Positions 17,617 to 26,249 of a stretch of 64,000 nucleotides of DNA are shown in pieces (positions within the stretch are counted from its first letter, which is position 1; every line of letters starts with the position of its first letter). The notes under the pieces were generated by a model that did not search any database, was not told the DNA's origin, and saw only the letters and a list, made by a program, of their open reading frames with translations. The stretch is from NCBI RefSeq assembly GCF_000425385.1, contig NZ_AUDI01000015.1, positions 186,001 through 250,000 on the forward strand, given 5' to 3'. The DNA is from Pseudoduganella violaceinigra DSM 15887 (GTDB lineage Bacteria > Pseudomonadota > Gammaproteobacteria > Burkholderiales > Burkholderiaceae_D). The position numbers and the translations under genes were made by a program.

Positions 17617-18510
17617 CTACAAAACGCCGGGCAGTTGTGCGGCCAGAAAATCGGACAGTGCCCGTACCTTGCGCTGCAGATGGCGCTTGTCCGGGTAGAC
17701 GATATAGACCAGGCGCGGCTGCAGCTGCCAGGCCGGCAGCACGCGCTCAAGCGCGCCCTGCTCCAGCATGGGCCGGGCGATGAAGGAGGGCAGCGAACCG
17801 ATACCCTGCCCGGCCGCCAGCATCTGGCCCAGCATCAGGCTATTGTCCAACCACATACGCACCGGCGGCTCGATCTCGCATGCGCCGCCCGCGCCTTCCA
17901 GGCGCCACAGGCCGGGATGCTCGGCCAGCCGGAACGCCAGGGCCCGATGCGCCAGCAGATCGGCCGGCGCTTGCGGGGCGCCAAGCCGGCGCAGGTAGGT
18001 GGGCGAGGCGCACAGCCACTGTTCCACCTTGCCGGCCGCGCGCACCACCAACGTGGAATCGGGCAACGTGGTGCGCACGCGCAGCGACAGGTCAAAACCT
18101 TCGGCCACCACGTCCAGCAAGCGGTCGGCCATGGTGAGCTCGACATCGATGTCGGGGTGCTGGTCCATGAAGCGGGCCAGCAAGGGCGCCAGTACCGACA
18201 GGCTGAGCGACATTGGCGCATTGACGCGCACACGCCCTTTCATGGCGGCCTGTTCGCCACGGGTGCTGCGCTCCAGTTCTTCCAGTTCGTCGAGCAGGCG
18301 GCAGCATTCCTGGTAATAGGCGCGGCCCGTGTCGGTCAGGCTCATGCTGCGCGTGGTACGCAGCAGCAGCGCGGCATGCAGGCCCTGCTCCAGCCAGCGC
18401 ACCTGCTTGCCAATGCCTGCAGGGGACAGGCCCAGCTCCTCCGCCGCTTTGCTGAAACTGCCGCGCTCGACCACACGGCGGAAAGCCTGCATGGCCGCCA
18501 GTTTATCCAT
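17617..18510 (-). CDS. LysR-family transcriptional regulator
   Basis: Regulator of 297 residues with an N-terminal winged HTH (MDKLAAMQAFRRVVERGSFSKAAEELGLSPAGIGKQVRWLE...) and a C-terminal effector-binding fold. The variant belongs to the large DmlR/AaeR-like clade (RVNAPMSLSLSVLAPLLARF). It is divergent from the cyclase-family gene at 18611 with a 100-base shared intergenic region. By the usual LysR logic it probably controls that gene in response to its substrate or a related aromatic acid (inference). Confidence 0.92.
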   Translation of the reverse strand: MDKLAAMQAFRRVVERGSFSKAAEELGLSPAGIGKQVRWLEQGLHAALLLRTTRSMSLTDTGRAYYQECCRLLDELEELERSTRGEQAAMKGRVRVNAPMSLSLSVLAPLLARFMDQHPDIDVELTMADRLLDVVAEGFDLSLRVRTTLPDSTLVVRAAGKVEQWLCASPTYLRRLGAPQAPADLLAHRALAFRLAEHPGLWRLEGAGGACEIEPPVRMWLDNSLMLGQMLAAGQGIGSLPSFIARPMLEQGALERVLPAWQLQPRLVYIVYPDKRHLQRKVRALSDFLAAQLPGVL

Positions 18511-18533
18511 TCGATCCCCTCAGTAAAAAGTCT

Positions 18534-18553
18534 TTATCCAAAATGCCGGATTA
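18534..18553. promoter_or_regulatory. Candidate LysR operator
   Basis: Imperfect inverted repeat TTATCC-N8-GGATTA centred between the divergent LysR and cyclase genes, of the size expected for a LysR recognition box. Based on symmetry and position only. Confidence 0.35.
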
Positions 18554-18610
18554 TCTTAGCAGCAGAATCAAATATGCTGGTTTCACTGTCAATCTTTCAA
18601 AGGAATCAAC

Positions 18611-19573
18611 ATGAAACTCGCACTCAGCCTCGCCGCCCTGCTGCTGTCCGCCAATGTCCTGGCAGCCGAACCCGGCACCAGCCCATGGGGGCCGCAAGAT
18701 GAAATCGGCCGCCTGAATCTGGTCACCCCGGCCTCCAGCGTCGCCATCCTGGCCCGCATCGGCGGCGGCCGCGCTTACGACCTGTCGGTCGATTACTTCG
18801 TCGGCATGCCCAGCTGGCAGGCGGCCGGCGATCCGCCCTACCTGATGTGGATGACCCACACGCCGCACGGCAATGTGCTGTCCGACCCGATGGAGACAGG
18901 CAAGGCCATGAACCAGCACGTCAGCTATTCCGGCAGCGCGATCTCGATGTACGCGCATATGGGCACGCATATCGACGCGCTCAACCACTTTGGCCTGAAC
19001 GGCAAGATCTGGAACGGCTTCAAGGCCAGCGAGCACCTGGGCGACCGCGGCTGGAACAAGGCCGGTGCGGAAAAGCTGCCGCCGATCGTGGCGCGCGGGG
19101 TGCTGATCGACGTGGCAGCATCCAAGGGCGTCGCCATGCTGCCGGATAACTACCGCGTCACCGGCAAGGACTTGGCGGAAGCCCTGGCGCGCCAGAAAGT
19201 GGCGCTGCAAAAAGGCGATGTGGTGCTGATCCGCACCGGCCGCATGCAGCACTTTGAAAAGGCCCAGTCCTTCATGCAGAATCCTCCCGGCATGGGGCTG
19301 GATGCGGCGCGCTTCCTGGTGGAGCAGAACGGCGCGATGGTGGTGGGCGCGGACAATTTGAGCTTCGAGACCTTCCCATCCGAGGCCAAGGACAACTACA
19401 TCCCGGTCCATACCTACCTGCTGGCCGAACACGGGGTGCCGATCATGGAGCTGGTCAACCTGGAAGAGCTGGCGCGCGACAAGGTGTATGAATTCGCCTT
19501 TATCGGCGCTTCGCTCAAACTGCGCGGCGCCGATGCGGCGCCAATGCGGCCGATCGCGCTGCCGCTGCGCTAA
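18611..19573 (+). CDS. Secreted cyclase/kynurenine-formamidase-family hydrolase
   Basis: Protein of 320 residues with a signal peptide (MKLALSLAALLLSANVLAAE), so predicted periplasmic. The metal-binding motif HxGTHxDxxxH of the PF04199 fold is present as HMGTHIDALNHFG at about residue 117. The fold hydrolyses N-formylkynurenine or cyclic amides and related esters. The longer size and secretion separate it from cytosolic KynB (about 210 residues), so the substrate is open. It is divergent from a LysR regulator that probably controls it. The stop lies 9 bases from the convergent ankyrin gene stop. Confidence 0.85.
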   Translation: MKLALSLAALLLSANVLAAEPGTSPWGPQDEIGRLNLVTPASSVAILARIGGGRAYDLSVDYFVGMPSWQAAGDPPYLMWMTHTPHGNVLSDPMETGKAMNQHVSYSGSAISMYAHMGTHIDALNHFGLNGKIWNGFKASEHLGDRGWNKAGAEKLPPIVARGVLIDVAASKGVAMLPDNYRVTGKDLAEALARQKVALQKGDVVLIRTGRMQHFEKAQSFMQNPPGMGLDAARFLVEQNGAMVVGADNLSFETFPSEAKDNYIPVHTYLLAEHGVPIMELVNLEELARDKVYEFAFIGASLKLRGADAAPMRPIALPLR

Positions 19574-19582
19574 GACGTCCCT

Positions 19583-20593
19583 TCAGGGAACCGCGCCGGC
19601 GGGGGCGTGGGACTTGCAGCGCTGGGCGAAGCCGGGATCGGCGCCCAGTGTCCGCAAGGTCTCCGCAAGCGCCTTGTTACCGGATTTCAGCGCCAGCGAA
19701 TACGGCGTGTCGCACAGCGTTTCGACGGATGACTGGCCGTTGGGGTCGGCGCCATGCCCGACAGCGAACTTGGCGAACGATGTCGTCTCCTTCACGCACT
19801 GCTGCCATACCTGCTCGGCTTTCTGAGGCTCCAGGTTTTCATGAATTTCCTTCCGGTTGCACTGCTCTGCGAGCAAATGCAGGGGGCCCTGCCAGTCCGA
19901 GATTTCTCCGTTGGGATTAACGCCAAGACCGATCAGCCTTCGTGCGGCATCGTAGTGCTGGCGCTCGACCATCCGGTTCAGCAGATAGGCGGCATTGGCG
20001 GGATCGCCGCCGTTCTTGAACAGCAGTGGCAACAGCTCCTCGTCGATTTCGCAATACTGGCAGGCACCCAGGTCAAGATCGCGTCCGTTCGCACCACTTG
20101 CGATGGCGGCCTTCACCAGCGCCAGGCGGCGCTGCGCGTATTTTTCCTTTGCTTCGTAGGTGTAATAATCGCTCCCAATCACCTTGTGCAGATAGGTCGC
20201 GCCCTGCTCGCCGCGCAGGTCGATTTTCCCGAGAATGTACTTCACGATATCCAGACGGTCGGCCTGCTTGGCCGGATTGATGTCCTTCAAATAGGCTTCG
20301 GTGGCGGTCTCCAGGTAGGCGACTTTTTCCGGGTCCGGCTTACCGCGCATTCTTTTCTTCAGCAGCGGCTTTGCCTTGGCGGCATTGCCGTCTTTCAGCG
20401 CATCCGCCAGGCGGTTTTCGCTTGATCCCTGCTGGATCGCCTTCTTCGCCAGAACCGCCGCGACAACGGGAGCGCAAATCACCATGGCGGCGCCATCGCA
20501 CCGGGGCCCGGTCGGCACCGACTCCGCCGATGCCTGAATGGAGAAGGCCGCAGCGAGTGCGGCAACGAGAATGCGGCTTCTGGAATTTTTCAT
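19583..20593 (-). CDS. Secreted ankyrin-like protein, paralogue 2
   Basis: Predicted periplasmic protein of 336 residues: signal peptide MKNSRSRILVAALAAAFSIQASA, then the paired cysteines RCDGAAMVICAP, helical repeats, the CxxC CQYCEIDEELLPLLFKNGG, EQCNRKE, WQQCVKET and a C-terminal ankyrin-like unit (FAVGHGADPNGQSSVETLCDTPYSLALKSGNKALAETLRTLGADP). Cysteine order and spacing match paralogues 1 and 3, arguing for common descent although overall identity is moderate. Unlike paralogue 1, it has an extra C-terminal Cys pair (TLCDTP and QRCKS). Function unknown. Confidence 0.75.
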   Translation of the reverse strand: MKNSRSRILVAALAAAFSIQASAESVPTGPRCDGAAMVICAPVVAAVLAKKAIQQGSSENRLADALKDGNAAKAKPLLKKRMRGKPDPEKVAYLETATEAYLKDINPAKQADRLDIVKYILGKIDLRGEQGATYLHKVIGSDYYTYEAKEKYAQRRLALVKAAIASGANGRDLDLGACQYCEIDEELLPLLFKNGGDPANAAYLLNRMVERQHYDAARRLIGLGVNPNGEISDWQGPLHLLAEQCNRKEIHENLEPQKAEQVWQQCVKETTSFAKFAVGHGADPNGQSSVETLCDTPYSLALKSGNKALAETLRTLGADPGFAQRCKSHAPAGAVP

Positions 20594-20601
20594 TCGGCGG
20601 A

Positions 20602-21348
20602 TTATACGTTTTCACCTTTCCCGGCAGCGTTCTGCTGGTGCACGTCCTTGTAGGCCAGCATGTCGAACAGGCGTTCTTCCTTGTCTGGATCGAAGCCGCA
20701 GGTCGCTTCGAATTTCTCGGGATTTTCGTAAGTGCCGAAGAGCATGTCCCACCAGGTGATGTCGCCGTAGTTGTTCTTGTGGCGGCCGTACTGGTGATGG
20801 ATGCGGTGCATCTCCGGACGCTGGAAGAACCAGCCGATCCAGCGCGGCGTGGTCACACTGGTGTGGTAGAAGAATTCGCCCAGCGCGGTGCATAGCGTAT
20901 AGACCGCGCCCGCTTCCGGCGACAGGCCAAGGAAGGCATACACCAGCAGGCTGCCGATGATGGAGTTGACCACCATTTCGCCGGGGTGCTTGTAGAAGGA
21001 GGTGATGACTTCGAGACGCTGCGGGCTGTGGTGGATCTGGTGGAACAGGCGCCACAGCAGGTCCGATTCATGGCGTGCGCGGTGCCACCAGTAGAACACG
21101 AAGGTGGCGATGAAATAGGCCAGCAGGCCGCCTGCCACGGGGCTTGTGTGGTCGGACAAGTGCAGCAGCGAAGCCTGGGAAGTCCAGCGCTCCCAGGTGA
21201 AGCCGGCCAGCACGACCACACCAAGCTGCACTGCGTTGATCGCAAGTACGCGCACAGGCCAGGTGCGGACATGGGGCAGCTTCCAGCCGGGAAGCACGCG
21301 TTCCAGCACAAAACAGGCGGCAAAAACGGCAAAAATGGTGGTCAGCAT
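20602..21348 (-). CDS. Sterol desaturase/fatty acid hydroxylase family protein
   Basis: Integral membrane di-iron oxygenase-type protein of 248 residues (PF04116). Three to four hydrophobic segments and the histidine clusters HRARHE, HQIHHS and HRIHHQ(Y) that ligate the di-iron centre are present. Substrates in this superfamily are lipid chains (ether lipids, carotenoids, sterols); none can be assigned. I took the ATG at 21348 (MLTTIFAVFAACFVLERVL), which begins in the first helix; the frame is open farther upstream but that part is repeat-like and not membrane-protein-like. It is divergent from the secreted protein at 21516, with a perfect-looking operator between them. Confidence 0.88.
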   Translation of the reverse strand: MLTTIFAVFAACFVLERVLPGWKLPHVRTWPVRVLAINAVQLGVVVLAGFTWERWTSQASLLHLSDHTSPVAGGLLAYFIATFVFYWWHRARHESDLLWRLFHQIHHSPQRLEVITSFYKHPGEMVVNSIIGSLLVYAFLGLSPEAGAVYTLCTALGEFFYHTSVTTPRWIGWFFQRPEMHRIHHQYGRHKNNYGDITWWDMLFGTYENPEKFEATCGFDPDKEERLFDMLAYKDVHQQNAAGKGENV

Positions 21349-21419
21349 GATGGGAGTCCTGGTCGGTGGGCACGACATGATCGCGCGGTGCCAGGCGGCG
21401 CGCCCAGAAAAAACTTCCA

Positions 21420-21440
21420 GGGTATTGAAACTCGATACCC
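21420..21440. promoter_or_regulatory. 21-bp operator-like palindrome
   Basis: GGGTATTGA-AAC-TCGATACCC: 9-base arms with one mismatch, in the 167-base intergenic region between the divergent desaturase-family gene and the 21516 gene. Size and symmetry suit a dimeric repressor such as TetR or MarR type. No regulator gene is adjacent. Confidence 0.45.
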
Positions 21441-21515
21441 GCCGCATATAGGGCAGGTTCTTTCCTGTTGGCGGCCTAGCATGGCGCCTCCAACAATACG
21501 GAGGTGAACGTGAAT

Positions 21516-22085
21516 ATGAAAAAAATGATCGGTGCGCTGGCGCTGGCGGTCGGTAGTGCGGCGGGGGCAAGCGCTGCCACCCCGGCGGAAATCGAACGCG
21601 CCCGGCACGGCTTCGACTTCCTCCACGGCGACTGGACGGTGCTGAACCGGCGCCAGTCCGACTATAGCAATCCCGACAGCCCATGGGAGACTTTCAGCGC
21701 CAGCAACCTGGTGCACGCGCTGCCGGCGGGGATCGGCAATTATGACGAGTACCGCCCGCTGGGCGACTGGCGTCCGGGCTTTGTCGCCATGACCCTGCGC
21801 GTGTTCGATCCGGTGAGCGGGCGCTGGAGCATCTACTGGCTGACCAATCGCGATGGCGGACTCGATCCCGCCACCGGCACGCTGCTGCCGCCGGTTGTGG
21901 GCCGCTTCGATGCCGATGGCGTGGGCCGCTTCGAAGGCGAGGAAGTCTATAAGGGCCGCACCGCCCGCGTACGCTTCACCTGGAGCCGCAGCAGCGAGCG
22001 CCAGGCGCGCTGGGAGCAAGCCTATTCATGGGATGACGGCACCAGCTGGCAGACCAACTGGATCATGGAGTTCTCGCGCAAATAA
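21516..22085 (+). CDS. Secreted protein of unknown function (DUF1579-like)
   Basis: Protein of 189 residues: signal peptide MKKMIGALALAVGSAAGASA, then a beta-rich domain beginning ARHGFDFLHGDWTVLNRRQ and containing YWLTNRDGGLDPATG and VRFTWSRSSERQARWEQAYSWDDG. This resembles lipocalin-like DUF1579 proteins, which bind small hydrophobic ligands; the match is by pattern only. GGAGG at 21500-21504 serves either ATG 21516 or GTG 21510 in the same frame. It faces the desaturase-family gene across a palindromic operator, so co-regulation is likely. It ends at a bidirectional terminator. Confidence 0.65.
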   Translation: MKKMIGALALAVGSAAGASAATPAEIERARHGFDFLHGDWTVLNRRQSDYSNPDSPWETFSASNLVHALPAGIGNYDEYRPLGDWRPGFVAMTLRVFDPVSGRWSIYWLTNRDGGLDPATGTLLPPVVGRFDADGVGRFEGEEVYKGRTARVRFTWSRSSERQARWEQAYSWDDGTSWQTNWIMEFSRK

Positions 22086-22112
22086 AAAAAACGGAGCCGC
22101 TCGGGCTCCGTT
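22086..22112. terminator. Bidirectional intrinsic terminator
   Basis: Stem AACGGAGCC / GGCTCCGTT with a 5-base loop, with eight A before it on the plus strand. It is therefore a strong U-tract terminator for purM on the minus strand and a weaker one (TTCTT) for the plus-strand gene ending at 22085. Confidence 0.85.
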
Positions 22113-22143
22113 CTTCGAACAAAGGGGTGCGTCCCCCGTTTGC

Positions 22144-23187
22144 TTAGACGACGATGGTCTGGTGCTCGCCATCCGCACGGGCGCGGATCTTGCCGATGCG
22201 GGACACGGTCTCGCCAGCCGCGGTCAGCTGGGCCATCGCTGCGTCGGCGTTTTCAGCGGATACGATCACGGTCATGCCGATGCCGCAGTTGAACACGCGG
22301 TGCATTTCCGCGTCGGCCACGCCGCCGTGCTGCTGCAGCCACTTGAACAGTGGAGGCATGGTCCAGGAGGAGCCATCGAGTTCGGCGGTCAGGTTGTCGG
22401 CCAGGACGCGCGGGATGTTTTCCACCAGACCGCCGCCGGTGATGTGCACCAGGCCTTTGACTTCCATCGACTCCATCAGCGCCAGCAGCGGCTTGACGTA
22501 GATGCGGGTTGGTTCCATCAGCACGTCGGCCAGCTTGCGGCCGTGGAAGTCCGCTTCCAGGTCAGGCTTGGCCACTTCGATAATCTTGCGCACCAGGGAG
22601 TAGCCGTTGGAGTGGGCGCCCGAAGAGGCCAGGCCCAGCACCACGTCGCCCGGCTTGATCTTGGAGCCGTCGATCAGCTTGGACTTTTCCACTGCGCCGA
22701 CGGCGAAGCCGGCCAGGTCGTATTCGCCGTCCGGGTACATGGAAGGCATTTCCGCGGTTTCGCCGCCGATCAGCGCGCAGCCGGAGTATTCGCAGCCTTT
22801 GGCGATGCCCTTGATCACGTCGGTGGCGGTCGCAACGTTCAGCTTGCCGCAGGCGAAGTAGTCGAGGAAGAACAGCGGCTCGGCGCCCTGCACCAGGATG
22901 TCGTTCACGCTCATGGCCACCAGGTCGATGCCCACGGTGTCGTGGCGGTTCAGCTCGAACGCCAGTTTGAGCTTGGTGCCGACGCCGTCGGTGCCGGAAA
23001 CCAGCACAGGCTCCTTGTATTTCTTGCTGATCTCGAACAGCGCGCCGAAGCCGCCGATACCGCCCATTACGCCTTCGCGCATGGTGCGCTTGGCGAATGG
23101 CTTGATCGCTTCAACTAGGGCGTCGCCGGCGTCGATATCGACACCTGCGTCACGGTAGGACAGGGAAACATTCGAAGGTTGGCTCAT
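22144..23187 (-). CDS. purM: Phosphoribosylformylglycinamidine cyclo-ligase
   Basis: AIR synthetase, purine biosynthesis step 5 (FGAM + ATP to AIR), cytosolic, 347 residues as usual. It begins with [19 protein letters not shown] and shows [38 protein letters not shown] and the C-terminal [13 protein letters not shown] loop. It is transcribed away from the PerM-hda block, a gene order I recall in Burkholderiales, though here an ankyrin-like gene sits between them. The strong terminator at 22086-22112 ends its message. Confidence 0.98.
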   Translation of the reverse strand: MSQPSNVSLSYRDAGVDIDAGDALVEAIKPFAKRTMREGVMGGIGGFGALFEISKKYKEPVLVSGTDGVGTKLKLAFELNRHDTVGIDLVAMSVNDILVQGAEPLFFLDYFACGKLNVATATDVIKGIAKGCEYSGCALIGGETAEMPSMYPDGEYDLAGFAVGAVEKSKLIDGSKIKPGDVVLGLASSGAHSNGYSLVRKIIEVAKPDLEADFHGRKLADVLMEPTRIYVKPLLALMESMEVKGLVHITGGGLVENIPRVLADNLTAELDGSSWTMPPLFKWLQQHGGVADAEMHRVFNCGIGMTVIVSAENADAAMAQLTAAGETVSRIGKIRARADGEHQTIVV

Positions 23188-23283
23188 GGTGTTTTACGCA
23201 ACAGAGGCGAAAGATGGGGAAAGCGGTGGCCGGTTAGGGCAAGTCAGCTATTTTAGCATTTTTGCCCCCCGAACCGCCGCATT

Positions 23284-24321
23284 TCAGCCCCGGGAGCGGC
23301 AAATTGCCCCGAAACGCGGGTCGGCACCGAGCTTGCGCAGGCGTTCCGCCAGTTCAGTATTCTTTTTCTCGAGCGCCGCGTCATACGGGGTAATGCAGTC
23401 GTTTTCCGCACTGGCCTTGCCATGCAGGTCGGCCCCCTGCCCGAGGGCGAATTCGACCCGCGCAGTGACCTGGGCCACGCATTTCTGCCATTCCCCCTCG
23501 AATTTATCCGGCGAAGCCAGTTTCAGCATCGTGTCCCTGTCGCATTCGCCCACCAGGCGCACCAGCATGCTGCGCTTGCCCCAGGTGCTGCCGTTGGGGT
23601 CGGCGCCCAGGGCGATGAGGCGTTTGGCCGCGTCGAACTGGTCCTTGCGGAGGAAGCGGTTCAGCAAGGCCGAATAGTTGGTCGACTGGACGTTCGGGTT
23701 GGCGCCGTGCTCGACCATCAGGGCCATGAAACCGTTATCGGTCTCGCAATAGTCGCAGGTCGACAGGTTGACGCCTTCGGCGTTGGCGCCGCGGGCGACC
23801 AGCAGGCGGGCCAGCGCCAGGCGGCGCGGCCAGCTTTCCTGCGGGTCGTTGCGCGTGAAATAGGCCTGGTTGACGGTCTGCTGCAGGAGCATGGTGCCCA
23901 GTTCGCCCGAGAGATCGGCCTTGTCCGCCAGGTACTCCAGGACGGCGAGACGCTTGGCGTCCTTGGCCGGATCGGGCCGGGTCAGGTAGGTGTCGGCCGC
24001 GATGCCGAGCATGTTTTCCGGCGCGTAGCTGGCATCCTTGCTGGCGTCGAAGCGCTTGATGCGGGCCAGGTCGCCATCGTCCGTCGCGTCGACCACCTTG
24101 GTCGACGGCTTCTTGAAATTGATGGTCTCGGCGACGTTGCCCACGGCCTCGGCGGCGCTGGCGATCGCCTCGGCGGCACTGGCGGCCATCGCGCGCGGCG
24201 TGCAAATCAAGCGCTGGAAGCCTTCGCATTTTTCGCCGTCATCCGCCGCGTTTGCGGGCGCGTGGACGAAAACAGCCAGGGACAGGAGGGCGGCGGCGGT
24301 ACGGGTAAGAATTGACTGCAT
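23284..24321 (-). CDS. Secreted ankyrin-like protein, paralogue 3
   Basis: Predicted periplasmic protein of 345 residues: signal peptide ending in FVHAPANA, paired cysteines EKCEGFQRLICTP, an alanine-rich helix (SAAEAIASAAEAVGNVAE), helical repeats with CxxC CDYCETDNGFMALMVEHGANPN, GECDRDT, WQKCVAQV and the terminal unit FALGQGADLHGKASAEND. This is the same cysteine plan as paralogues 1 and 2. It is inserted between purM and the PerM gene, neighbours I expect to be adjacent in relatives, suggesting recent arrival. Function unknown. Confidence 0.75.
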   Translation of the reverse strand: MQSILTRTAAALLSLAVFVHAPANAADDGEKCEGFQRLICTPRAMAASAAEAIASAAEAVGNVAETINFKKPSTKVVDATDDGDLARIKRFDASKDASYAPENMLGIAADTYLTRPDPAKDAKRLAVLEYLADKADLSGELGTMLLQQTVNQAYFTRNDPQESWPRRLALARLLVARGANAEGVNLSTCDYCETDNGFMALMVEHGANPNVQSTNYSALLNRFLRKDQFDAAKRLIALGADPNGSTWGKRSMLVRLVGECDRDTMLKLASPDKFEGEWQKCVAQVTARVEFALGQGADLHGKASAENDCITPYDAALEKKNTELAERLRKLGADPRFGAICRSRG

Positions 24322-24443
24322 TGAATCACTTTATAGTTTGTTTGGGGAAATATTAAACGATGAGTAAGCCTTCCACATGGTATTTTTGACGGTTGAGGCG
24401 TTAGAATAGCCATCTAATCTATCTTCCCAACAACACCCTGCAG

Positions 24444-25529
24444 ATGCCTTTCCCCCTCTCGGCAGAACAAAAACAAACGCTTTTCTGGGTGTCCGTCTGG
24501 GCAGGATTCTTCTTCCTTCTCTGGGTCTTGGGGCCAGTGCTGACGCCTTTCATGGCAGCGGCCATCCTTGCCTACGCCCTGAATCCCGCGGTCGACAAGC
24601 TGTGCCGCCTGCGCCTGTTCCGGCGCTGGAAACTGTCGCGGGCGCTGGCCGTCTCCATCGTGAGCGTGCTGTTCGGCGCGCTCGTGGCGGCGCTGCTGCT
24701 GATCGTGGTGCCGGTGCTACAGAAGGAAATCCCCTTGCTGCAGGCGGCGATCCCCGCCTTCCTGGCTAAGCTGAACGACACCCTGGGGCCGCGCCTGCAG
24801 CAGCTGGGCGTGGATTTCACGCTCGATGGCGCCACCATCAAGGCGCTCGCGGCGGAAAAGCTGGCCGAAAGCGGCAACCAGATCTGGGCCGCCGTGCTCA
24901 ATTCCGTGCGCACCGGCGGCAGCGCCGTGCTGGGCTGGCTGGCCACCGTGGTGCTGATTCCCGTGGTGCTGTTCTACCTGCTGCTCGACTGGCACAAGCT
25001 GCTGGCCCATGTCGCCGGCGCCGTGCCGCGCCGCTATATCGGCGCCACCCTGGAAATGGCGCGCGAATCGGACCAGCTGCTGGCCCAGTACCTGCGCGGC
25101 CAACTGCTGGTGATGCTGGTGCTGGCGGTGTACTATTCCGCCGCCCTGGCCCTGGCGGGCTTCGACGTGGCGCTGCCGGTCGGCATCCTGACCGGGGTGC
25201 TGGTGTTTATTCCCTACCTTGGCTTCGGCCTGGGCCTGCTGCTGGCGCTGATGGCGGCCGTGCTGCAATTTAGCGACTGGAGCGGGCTGGCGGCGGTGGC
25301 CGTGATCTACGGCGTCGGCCAGGTGATCGAAGGCTTCTTCCTGACGCCGCGCCTGGTGGGCGAGCGTATCGGCCTCGATCCGCTGGCCGTGATCTTCGCC
25401 TTGCTGGCATTTGGACAACTGTTCGGCTTCGTCGGCGTATTGCTCGCATTGCCCGCTTCGGCCCTGTTAATGGTGGGATTTAGGCACCTGCGCCGCCACT
25501 ACCTGCGCAGCAGCTTTTATAATGCGTAG
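24444..25529 (+). CDS. AI-2E family transporter (PerM-like)
   Basis: Inner-membrane permease of 361 residues with about seven to eight helices: two at the N-terminus (FLLWVLGPVLTPFMAAAILAYALNP), an extracytoplasmic helical domain (about 90-150), then the conserved C-terminal membrane domain ending in the IYGVGQVIEGFFLTPRLVGERIGL signature. The family includes TqsA and PerM; autoinducer-2 export is documented for few members, so the cargo is unknown. It precedes hda with a 51-base gap, a pairing common in Betaproteobacteria. Confidence 0.9.
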   Translation: MPFPLSAEQKQTLFWVSVWAGFFFLLWVLGPVLTPFMAAAILAYALNPAVDKLCRLRLFRRWKLSRALAVSIVSVLFGALVAALLLIVVPVLQKEIPLLQAAIPAFLAKLNDTLGPRLQQLGVDFTLDGATIKALAAEKLAESGNQIWAAVLNSVRTGGSAVLGWLATVVLIPVVLFYLLLDWHKLLAHVAGAVPRRYIGATLEMARESDQLLAQYLRGQLLVMLVLAVYYSAALALAGFDVALPVGILTGVLVFIPYLGFGLGLLLALMAAVLQFSDWSGLAAVAVIYGVGQVIEGFFLTPRLVGERIGLDPLAVIFALLAFGQLFGFVGVLLALPASALLMVGFRHLRRHYLRSSFYNA

Positions 25530-25580
25530 TGTGAAGATCGATTACGTTAGCAAAAAATCCACAAGTCCGGGGCAAGTCCA

Positions 25581-26249
25581 ATGAAACAGCTGGTGCTTGA
25601 CTTGGGCGCGGAGCCGGTGTGCACCCTCGAATCATTCGAGGTGGGCCGCAATGCCGAGGTGGCGGCGCTGATGCGCCAGTTCGCCGAACGCAGCTCGCGC
25701 GAGCATTTCGCTTACCTGTGGGGGGAAATTGGCGCAGGCAAGTCGCACCTGCTGAAGGCGCTCGCCTCGAGCGAACGCGCCCGCTATATTTCGCCGTTTT
25801 CGATCGAAACCGAGTTCGTGTATTCGCCGGAGGTGGACCTGTACCTGCTGGACGACTGCGAAAAGCTGTCGCCGGTGGCCCAGATCGATGCCTTTGCCCT
25901 GTTCAACGAGATCCGCGCCAACAACGCTTTCATGGTGAGCGCGGGCGCGGTGGCGCCGGCCGTGCTGCCGGTGCGCGAGGACCTGCGCACGCGCATGGGC
26001 TGGGGCCTGGTGTACCAGATCCACGGCTTGACCGACGAGGAAAAGCTGGCCACGCTGACGCAAATGGCGGAAGCGCGCGGCTTGATCCTCTCGCCCGGTG
26101 TGCTACCTTACCTGCTGTCGCACTTCCAGCGCGACATGGTATCGCTGTCCTCGATGCTCGACTCGCTCGACCAGTATTCGCTGGAAACCAAACGCCCGAT
26201 CACCCTGCCCCTGCTGCGCGAATGGCTGCAGGAGGAAGCGAAAGAATGA
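25581..26249 (+). CDS. hda: DnaA regulatory inactivator Hda
   Basis: AAA+ protein of 222 residues that, with the DNA-loaded beta clamp, stimulates hydrolysis of DnaA-ATP to limit re-initiation. The N-terminal KQLVLDL is the clamp-binding motif. A modified Walker A GEIGAGKSHLL at about 49-59 and a sensor region follow, and the DnaA-like lid ends near the C-terminus. It lacks the DnaA DNA-binding domain, as expected. The stop overlaps the ATG of the HAD gene, and HAD, pcnB and folK follow in 3-8 base overlaps. Confidence 0.93.
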   Translation: MKQLVLDLGAEPVCTLESFEVGRNAEVAALMRQFAERSSREHFAYLWGEIGAGKSHLLKALASSERARYISPFSIETEFVYSPEVDLYLLDDCEKLSPVAQIDAFALFNEIRANNAFMVSAGAVAPAVLPVREDLRTRMGWGLVYQIHGLTDEEKLATLTQMAEARGLILSPGVLPYLLSHFQRDMVSLSSMLDSLDQYSLETKRPITLPLLREWLQEEAKE

